From Phormidesmis priestleyi BC1401 (lineage in GTDB: Bacteria; Cyanobacteriota; Cyanobacteriia; Leptolyngbyales; Leptolyngbyaceae), in the NCBI RefSeq assembly GCF_001650195.1, contig NZ_LXYR01000006.1, positions 62,001 to 126,000 of the forward strand: a stretch of DNA of 64,000 bases. The letters run 5' to 3'. Below are positions 27,472-33,433 of the stretch, one piece after another; position 1 is the first letter of the stretch, and every line of letters begins with the position of its first letter. The notes beneath the pieces are model-generated. The model did not search any database, had not been told where the DNA came from, and saw only the letters and a program-made list of their open reading frames with translations. The position numbers were made by a program, and so were the translations under genes.

Positions 27472-28488
27472 TTAATTCTGCCGCCAACGCTTTGCAAACT
27501 CCTCGATCACCTCTTGAGGAATTTGTCCTTGAAGCCAGTTGAGCGCCTGATCTTGGTGAGGCAGCGATCGATAGCTTTTAGCGACATTTATTAAGCTGAT
27601 GCTCACTGGTGCAGGCGCGGGTGTAGGAGTCGGCATAGGGCTTGGGGTTGGGGTTGGGGTTGGAGTGGGCTGAGTCGATCGTAAGGCTGTCCAAGTTGCG
27701 GCTCCGACAATGCCATCAGGGGCGAGGCGTTTTGCTTGCTGATAGCCAACGACCGCAGACTTTGTTCGAGTGCCAAATGCACCATCGGGCGTGCCTGGAT
27801 CGAAACCATTGGCTTTTAGCAATTGCTGTAGTTCTAGCACCACTTGCCCTCTAGACCCGACCCGAAGCGGAACTTTGCCCTTGAGCAGTTTTTGCAAATC
27901 GTCAAGGGTGCCATTAAATTGGTTGAGATCGACATTGCCCTGAATGCCTTGTATTCTCCCAGATTCTGAGTATTGATGGAATGCCCAGGTTCGCCAAGCA
28001 CCAGGGACGAAGGGTGTGCGCGTCTCAAAATTAGCCACCCAGAGGGGATAGCTAGAAAACTGAGTGGGGTTGCCTAACTTATCTTCCCAAAAGACGGGAT
28101 AGGTATAGACGATCGGTTTGCGTCCGGTGGCAGTTTCGATCACCGAGATCCATTTCAGGGCGTTGTTGATTACCGTTCTGGCATCTAAGCCGTCTAGAAT
28201 TTCTAAGTCTAAAACAGGCGGTAAATCAGATGCCTCTAAGCTATTTTTGACCAACTGCAAAAAGTTGTTTGCCTGAACCGTCGGGTCTTTAGCAGGGCGA
28301 AAGAAGTGATAGGCACCTCGAACAACGCCAAATGTTTTCATATTCGTCCAGTTGCGACTGAAGGAAGGGTCGGTGCTGCTTGCGCCCTCAGTTGCCTTTG
28401 CAAATGCGTAGAGAATGCCTTGATTTGCCACCGTTGCCCAATCCACATCGCCTTGATAAGTAGAGACATCAATCCCTTCTAAAACCAT
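27472..28488 (-). CDS. GH25 lysozyme-like protein with peptidoglycan-binding domain
   Basis: The protein has 338 residues. Residues 1-195 form a GH25 muramidase domain (GIDVSTYQGDVDW, FAKATEGASSTDPSF, AYHFFRP, VLDLEI with catalytic acids). A PG_binding_1 domain follows at about 205-265 (LRVGSRGQVVLELQQLLKANG, PDGAFGTRTKSAVVGYQQ, GIVGAATW). Then come a Thr-Pro linker (TPTPTPTPSP) and a short helical C-terminus. It should cleave the MurNAc-GlcNAc bond. No signal peptide is visible, which is notable for an enzyme that acts on the wall. Confidence 0.9.
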   Translation of the reverse strand: MVLEGIDVSTYQGDVDWATVANQGILYAFAKATEGASSTDPSFSRNWTNMKTFGVVRGAYHFFRPAKDPTVQANNFLQLVKNSLEASDLPPVLDLEILDGLDARTVINNALKWISVIETATGRKPIVYTYPVFWEDKLGNPTQFSSYPLWVANFETRTPFVPGAWRTWAFHQYSESGRIQGIQGNVDLNQFNGTLDDLQKLLKGKVPLRVGSRGQVVLELQQLLKANGFDPGTPDGAFGTRTKSAVVGYQQAKRLAPDGIVGAATWTALRSTQPTPTPTPTPSPMPTPTPAPAPVSISLINVAKSYRSLPHQDQALNWLQGQIPQEVIEEFAKRWRQN

Positions 28489-28536
28489 GCTTTTTCCTCC
28501 AAAGTTCTGCTTGTTCTACTGATTCAGTCACGAGAT

Positions 28537-29466
28537 TTAGGATTCCTGAATCGTCTTGCCGATTAACTCACTCACCCGTTCATTTCCGATCGGATTGAGG
28601 TGAATGTGATCATGGTAAACGTCTTTCGGTGTTTTGATTTCTGCATTAAAAACCGTCAAAAAATCGATATATTGAATCGATTCTATCTGAGCGAAGGCTG
28701 AAAGACGTTGACGGGCAACGAGTTCGTAGTCTCTGGGGGCTTGTTCAAGTTCTCTCAAGAGCGGGGTCATGACGAGCAAAAATCGAGCCTTGTTTTGACG
28801 AGTGAGGTGATCAATTTGACGAATCGCGTCTAGAATGATGCCAACTCGATCGCCGCCTTTTGTCTGCACTGCCTTCAACGCGTCTGACATGGGCGGAGTT
28901 GGAAGTAGATAGCGGCTAATCACTTCGGCAAGGGCAGATGGCGGTTTGCGGTCGGGATAGTTGCGATCGTGCCCCACAGATAGAGAAGTCGGAGCCGTCG
29001 CAAACAAATCGTCGGTGTTGATTACCAGCACCAGGATCTGAGACTGAAACAGTCCAAAGCGCTGAAGATACGCCAACTCATTTCGGGGACTCCAAGAGTT
29101 TGCGGAGGCGTTGAGAACCTCTACAGAAGGTTTAAACGCGGTTAAGTAAGTTGCCAGAGTTTCAGAGAGAGTGTCTTTTTGATCAGTCCACCAGCCGCCG
29201 TTGACGATCGAGTCTCCGATCATCAAAACCCGCAAAGTTGAGTCGGGTCGGGTTGCCGCGATCGTGCCGCTTCGCATTGAGTATTCGTTAATTTGGATGC
29301 GGTTGCCAAACCGACGGACGTTTTGATTGGGCGCTAACAGGTAGCCGATCTGGCGATCGCTTACATACAGTAAAGGATTTCCAAATCCAAACGCTGACCG
29401 TAGAAAGACCTCTAAAAAAATTAACCCGACGATGAGAATTCCCCCAGTCAGCAGCACAAGTTTCAT
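28537..29466 (-). CDS. Membrane-anchored SGNH/GDSL hydrolase
   Basis: The 309-residue protein has one N-terminal transmembrane helix (LVLLTGGILIVGLIFLEVFL) followed by an SGNH domain. The nucleophile block is VLMIGDSIVNGG at about 81 and the final block is DHIHLNPIGNERV at about 286, with the Asp and His. The hydrolase domain probably faces the periplasm. Such proteins deacylate or modify envelope sugars or lipids; the substrate is unknown. It lies 49 bases upstream of the GH25 gene on the same strand, so the pair may be an envelope-maintenance operon. Confidence 0.8.
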   Translation of the reverse strand: MKLVLLTGGILIVGLIFLEVFLRSAFGFGNPLLYVSDRQIGYLLAPNQNVRRFGNRIQINEYSMRSGTIAATRPDSTLRVLMIGDSIVNGGWWTDQKDTLSETLATYLTAFKPSVEVLNASANSWSPRNELAYLQRFGLFQSQILVLVINTDDLFATAPTSLSVGHDRNYPDRKPPSALAEVISRYLLPTPPMSDALKAVQTKGGDRVGIILDAIRQIDHLTRQNKARFLLVMTPLLRELEQAPRDYELVARQRLSAFAQIESIQYIDFLTVFNAEIKTPKDVYHDHIHLNPIGNERVSELIGKTIQES

Positions 29467-29676
29467 CGGCAGTGAGGTCTACAAAATTGCCTTTCTATCT
29501 TGGCGTGTAGGGTGAGCGATCGTAATTTCAAGATCACATGAAATGGTGATATTAGAGGCACCTATCAGAGACAGAAGCTAAAATGGTGCTTAAGAAAGAG
29601 TAACAAACTCCTTTTTCTTGACTAACTTAGAGTCGGTCATGTCGTTTCTACACTACATCAGAAGGGAGTTTCTAGA

Positions 29677-29817
29677 ATGTCGGACTTAAATCGAGGCATC
29701 ATGAAGTTTGAGGGTGCAGACAGTGCAGTCGCTCTCACAATTTCTGCAACGGTCATTTTAGGCGGCATTGCAGTCTTGATTTTGTGGGCACTCAAGTCCG
29801 CCTACACGATGGGTTAG
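29677..29817 (+). CDS. 46-residue single-pass membrane protein
   Basis: This short gene starts at ATG 29677 with GAAGGGAG eight bases upstream, a very good ribosome binding site. The product reads MSDLNRGIMKFEGADSAVAL, then one transmembrane helix (ISATVILGGIAVLILWAL) and a short tail ending YTMG. I remember similar small proteins in cyanobacteria, but cannot name it with certainty. It looks like a small subunit of a membrane complex. A perfect terminator follows at 29846. Confidence 0.72.
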   Translation: MSDLNRGIMKFEGADSAVALTISATVILGGIAVLILWALKSAYTMG

Positions 29818-29845
29818 GGTTTGACTATTGACTGATTCCGATCAC

Positions 29846-29884
29846 AAAAGGGGCGTATTTCACGAGTGAAATACGCCCCTTTTG
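29846..29884 (+). terminator. Very strong rho-independent terminator
   Basis: AAAAGGGGCGTATTTCAC pairs with its exact complement through the GA loop at 29864-29865 and ends in CCCCTTTTGT. A similar stem sequence (GGGCGTA...TACGCCC) recurs after the RNA-binding protein gene near 60755. Confidence 0.9.
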
Positions 29885-29916
29885 TAAGGTTGCTATAAAG
29901 CACCTAACACGACTGC

Positions 29917-30290
29917 CTAAACTGAGCCGCGTCCGCCAAAGAGACTGACTCCCCCAATCACGGTAGCGGAGATCGCGTTCAGCAACAGAGTGGCACTAAT
30001 TTGAGTAGCGACGGTAGTGCTTCGAGAGGTCAGCATAGTGATCACTACAGGCGCTAGCATCAATGCGACCGCGAATCGTGGCAAGCTCTGTTGTAAATTC
30101 TTCGTGAAGTCGTTGACGGGTTGACAAATCTCCTTTTTTCACCAAGTCAGCCGTTGATGCGGCGACCAGTTCGGTGAAGATGGGATCTGTTCATAGTCTT
30201 GCAAGGTTGTTGTGTTGCGATCGGCTGCAAACTTGTCATTTCGATCGTAACTTTCAGTGTCGGGCGAGAGAACTTCGCTGAGGTCTTACA
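29917..30290 (-). pseudogene. Decayed iron-uptake porin (SLH/OprB type) remnant
   Basis: On the minus strand a broken frame reads DPIFTELVAASTADLVKKGD and continues with LSTRQRLHEEFTTELATIRG and RIDA. This matches the N-terminal coiled-coil region that follows the SLH domain of cyanobacterial iron-uptake porins. A frame change near 30055 leads to LTSRSTTVATQISATLLLNA, ending at a stop at 29917; another frame break lies near 30190. I count at least two disruptions and no start codon. The beta-barrel part is gone. Family recall is by eye and moderate in certainty. Confidence 0.5.
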
Positions 30291-30401
30291 GCAGCCTCTT
30301 CACTGCGATCGTGTCCCGCCCGTGAATGGAATTCCGGGCTAGCCTTGCGAAGTCCATTGAAATGGACTGAATTACCTCAATCCCTCTTTCAGTCCCTTGA
30401 G

Positions 30402-30537
30402 TGGACTTCGCACCGTTAGACCGTGATTTTTAATCAAGGGCGGGTGAATGCTAGCCACGAGGGAGTCTTAATCGGGTGCAAGATTTCAGCTTCAACGGAC
30501 TTCCCCTAGTTAGCCCGAACTTCAGTTCAGGGCGGGG
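30402..30537. repeat. Two diverged copies of a cyanobacterial GGACTT...GGGCGGG intergenic repeat
   Basis: Unit 1 (about 30402-30446) begins GTGGACTTCGCACCGTTAG and ends AATCAAGGGCGGG. Unit 2 (about 30493-30537) begins CAACGGACTTCCCC, continues TAGTTAGCCCG and ends TTCAGGGCGGGG. A GCGAAGTCCA at about 30346 is the inverted partner of TGGACTTCGC in unit 1. These are non-coding, palindrome-rich repeats of a type often scattered in cyanobacterial genomes. Confidence 0.55.
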
Positions 30538-30552
30538 CAGAATCGCAGTTTT

Positions 30553-30804
30553 GAAGTTGAAGCAATTCTATGGGAAGTTGAACGATCGTGCCCTGAACTC
30601 GAAACTTTGACCTCTGAACTCGAACGATCGCTCTTTGAAGTTGAACGATCGCCCTTCAAACTCGGACGATCGACCTTTGAACTCGGACGATCGTCCTTTG
30701 AACTCGGACAATCGTGCTTTTTGCTCGGAACTTCGACCTCTGAACTCGGACGAACACGTAGTGAAGCGCAGCTACCGTGCTTTGAACTCAAAACTCCGAC
30801 CTTT
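30553..30804. repeat. Tandem array of twelve 21-bp units
   Basis: Twelve contiguous 21-base units can be laid end to end exactly from 30553 to 30804. The consensus starts GAACTCGGACGATCG and ends with a six-base tail close to ACCTTT. Units 4-8 are the best preserved; the outer ones are diverged. Because 21 is divisible by three, several frames stay open and produce apparent repetitive proteins on both strands, but none has a credible start. Each good unit contains CGATCG, the core of the HIP1 octamer. Confidence 0.85.
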
Positions 30805-30955
30805 GAGGGGAAATTGTTGAAGATGGATTAAGAAAAGCGGGGTTCGCAAAAGCAAGCGTCATAGTTTAGACAGCATTGCTGGTGTCCGTAAAATAATGTT
30901 TTGGGCTTGTTGACGATCGAATTGCTGTGCTTGCCCCTTATTTGCAGCTTAACCT

Positions 30956-31051
30956 ATGGTTTGCCCCCGACGTTTGCAGAAACAGCCCGCTTTTTACCGC
31001 TTACTGGTTGTGGTTTGTTTGACGATCGGGCTGTTGGTTGCCTCTCCCTAG
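30956..31051 (+). pseudogene. Orphan signal-peptide fragment
   Basis: A 31-residue frame reads MVCPRRLQKQPAFYRLLVVV, then CLTIGLLVASP and a TAG. This is a textbook signal peptide with nothing after it. Past the TAG the frame remains open for about 27 more codons (GAKNEAAAKAARLAKGGQ). It is probably the 5' scrap of an exported protein gene, stopped by a nonsense change. The source gene is unknown. Confidence 0.35.
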
Positions 31052-31185
31052 GTCGGCGCAAAGAATGAGGCAGCAGCCAAAGCCGCAAGATTGGCAAAGG
31101 GAGGTCAGGTCGCTTACAATTCCCAGTAGGATTACAGACAAAATTCTAACTACGTGATCTAGGCTTCCTTAGAGGGCGTGTGCTA

Positions 31186-31533
31186 ATGACGACGAAGTTA
31201 ATCAGGCTGCAAGATGGCACATTGGTAGAAGTAGAGGTTTCACCAGGCGAAGCGCAACAAATTGCTGGCGGCTCTATGGCAAAGAGAGTCGACTCTACTT
31301 TTGAAAAAATCAAACCTACATTAATAAATGCTTGTCGCCCCATTGCAGATGTCTGGCAAGAACTCAGTAAAGATATGCACATTTCTCAAGCTGAGGTTGA
31401 AATCGGTTTGAGCTTTGCGATTGAGGGCGACATTTACATCGCTAAATCTAAGGCTGACGCTAATCTTAAAGTGAAGCTGACTCTTAAACCAAAGGAGGCA
31501 ACAGAAGAGTCAACGGTCAACAGTAAGGAGTAG
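31186..31533 (+). CDS. Trypco1 (trypsin-co-occurring domain 1, CU044_2847) family protein
   Basis: The protein has 115 residues from ATG 31186. It starts with a beta-rich segment (TKLIRLQDGTLVEVEVSPGE), has a central helical stretch (FEKIKPTLINACRPIADVWQ) and a C-terminal segment ISQAEVEIGLSFAIEGDIYI typical of Trypco1, ending in an Ala/Lys/Thr-rich tail. Trypco1 proteins were described by Aravind and colleagues as partners of trypsin-like proteases in prokaryotic conflict systems, thought to be regulators or effector-associated domains. The trypsin-like gene starts five bases after its stop, so they are one operon. Confidence 0.82.
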   Translation: MTTKLIRLQDGTLVEVEVSPGEAQQIAGGSMAKRVDSTFEKIKPTLINACRPIADVWQELSKDMHISQAEVEIGLSFAIEGDIYIAKSKADANLKVKLTLKPKEATEESTVNSKE

Positions 31534-31538
31534 TGTAA

Positions 31539-32603
31539 GTGAATTCAGATTTAGATGATTCAGTTACTTTAATCACTAGCGAAAGTAGCGAAATACCTGA
31601 TTTCGGGAGCGGCTTCGTGATTCATCAAGATGAAGGCACAACTTTCTTATTGACCTGCGCTCATGTTGTAAAAGATGTTGGCGGTACAACAAGAGTTAAA
31701 GTTGGTGCAGATCTTGCCGAGGTCTTTAGATTGGGCGAAAAGGACGGGTGCGACTTAGCCATTCTTAAAGTTGATGGGCTAATGAGAAAACCACCGCTCA
31801 AGCTATCTAATTCTGCTACTAAAGGTAAGCGAATCATCATAGCAGGCTATTATCAAAACGAGACAAAAGTAAAAATCTTAAGAAGAATTTCAGGCGTTAT
31901 TGGTGAGCGCATTGTTTTTGAGTTAGATGGCGATCGCACTGTTGTATGGGATGTGGAGATTGATGAGAGCAGTAAGTATTTTTTACAGCCTGGATACAGT
32001 GGTTCTCCGGTAGTAGACGAGCAGACCGGAGCAACGATTGGTGTCATGAGCCAGCGTGTAGGAACAGGAAGGCAAGGATTAGCTATATCTATAGAGGCAG
32101 TGAGGAAAATCTGGCAGGATATTCCAAGTTCATTACTACAAAATGAGCTAAATTACTTGCGTAACGAAATCGCTATTAAAGAGAGAAGAATTGAGAAAAG
32201 TAGAGAAGAGCTAAACCAGGTTGAACTTTATTTAAGAAGTAGCGCTAATCAGCAGTTTAACAAATCTCTACGCTGGTTGAGTAATCGAGGTTGGCTAGCA
32301 GAGAAAATTGGAAGAGAAGCTCTAAAACAGTTTTCTGATACCGCAAAATATTTGGAAGAAAATAATTATACTAGACGTTTTTACTTGGAAATTAAGTTGT
32401 ATTTAGACTTCATCTATTACTCCTTAGTAACAAAGCGATTTAACTTGTTGCATGAACCAGTTGTTTCTCAGTGTCAGTCTAATCCTGACGTGTATATACT
32501 AGCTTTGCAAATCCTTAAACAAAGAATTCCAGGACACATTGTTGAAGATGAGAGGAAAGCGCTAGAAGCCCGAATCGATTATTTAAAGAGCAGACTTCTT
32601 TAG
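31539..32603 (+). CDS. Trypsin-like serine protease with unassigned helical C-terminal domain
   Basis: The protein has 354 residues from GTG 31539, preceded by AAGGAG at eight bases. Residues 10-195 form a trypsin-like fold with a complete triad: His42 in LLTCAHVV, Asp72 in CDLAIL and Ser154 in PGYSGSPVV. No signal peptide is present, so it acts in the cytoplasm. Residues 200-230 form a coiled coil; 235-354 are helical and unassigned (FNKSLRWLSNRGWLAEKIGR, then YLEIKLYLDFIYYSLV). Trypco1 is immediately upstream. By analogy with known Trypco-trypsin modules it may be a suicide or effector-activating protease triggered by infection. Confidence 0.85.
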   Translation: MNSDLDDSVTLITSESSEIPDFGSGFVIHQDEGTTFLLTCAHVVKDVGGTTRVKVGADLAEVFRLGEKDGCDLAILKVDGLMRKPPLKLSNSATKGKRIIIAGYYQNETKVKILRRISGVIGERIVFELDGDRTVVWDVEIDESSKYFLQPGYSGSPVVDEQTGATIGVMSQRVGTGRQGLAISIEAVRKIWQDIPSSLLQNELNYLRNEIAIKERRIEKSREELNQVELYLRSSANQQFNKSLRWLSNRGWLAEKIGREALKQFSDTAKYLEENNYTRRFYLEIKLYLDFIYYSLVTKRFNLLHEPVVSQCQSNPDVYILALQILKQRIPGHIVEDERKALEARIDYLKSRLL

Positions 32604-32623
32604 ATCAAAATGCCGAAGACTTT

Positions 32624-32782
32624 TCAGCTTTCAAAACTGTATCCTCTGCATCGAAGAATTTCTTCAATTGCCTGGATATTCCAGTTTAAGTTGTCAAGAC
32701 TTTGTTCAGCTATTGCTAACTTCTGGACGAGTTTCTCTAACTCATCCATGAGTTCATCATCTGAGAGGGAGTCGTAGGGCAT
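32624..32782 (-). CDS. Small coiled-coil protein, unknown
   Basis: A 52-residue frame starts at ATG 32782 (MPYDSLSDDELMDELEKLVQ) and continues LNWNIQAIEEILRCRGYSF. The sequence is strongly amphipathic and acidic, with two predicted helices. It is too short for most gene callers. It is convergent with the trypsin gene (20 bases between stops). No family is recognised. Confidence 0.5.
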   Translation of the reverse strand: MPYDSLSDDELMDELEKLVQKLAIAEQSLDNLNWNIQAIEEILRCRGYSFES

Positions 32783-32897
32783 AGCTTAGATGTAGTTAAT
32801 TTTACTACTAACGATTTCTAGCTATTAGGTGATGATCCGGATCGCAGAAAAAGTCTTAGTTCAGGATGAAAAACTCATGAAGTTTCTGTAAAAGGCT

Positions 32898-33059
32898 CTA
32901 GTTTTTCCGGTCTTGCTCCTCTAACTCTTCGAGTCGATTTTTCAATTGTCGAACACGTTGTTCGGACTGGTGTTTCTGAATTACTAGTCTTTCAAGTTTG
33001 TCGCAAGCTTCATCTCGTTCACCTCTTTGCTCAGGTCGCGGCGATTCTTCCGGCTGCAT
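32898..33059 (-). CDS. Small charged coiled-coil protein, unknown
   Basis: A 53-residue frame starts at ATG 33059 (MQPEESPRPEQRGERDEACD). A heptad-like helix follows (LERLVIQKHQSEQRVRQLKN, then RLEELEEQDRKN). It lies 115 bases upstream of the other tiny gene, on the same strand. The helix pattern suggests a coding origin, but no ribosome binding site stands out. Confidence 0.45.
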   Translation of the reverse strand: MQPEESPRPEQRGERDEACDKLERLVIQKHQSEQRVRQLKNRLEELEEQDRKN

Positions 33060-33176
33060 AATGTCCTTTTAATAGTACATATGCTCTAATATACGTAGGT
33101 TTTTTGTACTATCAGGAAAAGTGTAAAATTCTTAAAACTTTGGAAAGACAGCAAAGGCGAAGCCCAGCACGGATAG

Positions 33177-33425
33177 TATTTTCGCCACGACAAGATCATA
33201 AAATTCTTCATTGTGCAAACCTTCCTCGGTGACGCACCCCAGGCACAAAACCGCCTGCTCGATCACATGGGCGATCCACGCTTTCGGGGAGTCTACTTCC
33301 TCCTCGCCACCCTGCTTCCTCTTGCTGATGCTCAAGACCTACGCGAACGGCTGATCCAATACGCCGCAGACACCAAAGATCACACTGTCAGCGATACTTT
33401 TGTCCAACTGTTGCGAACACGATAA
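33177..33425 (+). pseudogene. C-terminal stub of a probable STAND (NACHT-like) NTPase
   Basis: The frame, open after a TAG at 33174-33176, reads YFRHDKIIKFFIVQTFLGD, later RLLDHMGDPRFRGVYFLLAT and ends DHTVSDTFVQLLRTR. The FRHDKI..FFIVQ...DPRFRGVYFLLA...YAADTKDHTVSDTF pattern is one I associate with the C-terminus of large cyanobacterial STAND NTPases. The ATPase part is missing and the frame is interrupted by the TAG. A GTG at 33213 could start a 70-residue product, but this is more likely a remnant. The opposite-strand frame here is ignored. Confidence 0.5.
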
Positions 33426-33433
33426 CGATGAAC

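Noticed and set aside
29917-30060. Sugar ABC permease fragment (GGVSLFGGRGS ending)
   Set aside because: The similarity is short; the adjacent frame with a clear porin coiled-coil motif explains the stretch better as one decayed porin.
30553-30804. CRISPR array
   Set aside because: The repeats abut directly without spacers and there are no cas genes.
30522-30831. Repetitive open frames on both strands
   Set aside because: They arise because the 21-bp tandem unit is a multiple of three; no credible start or ribosome binding site.
33132-33335. Minus-strand 67-codon gene
   Set aside because: It mirrors the plus-strand STAND-like stub, which has recognisable motifs; the minus frame has none.
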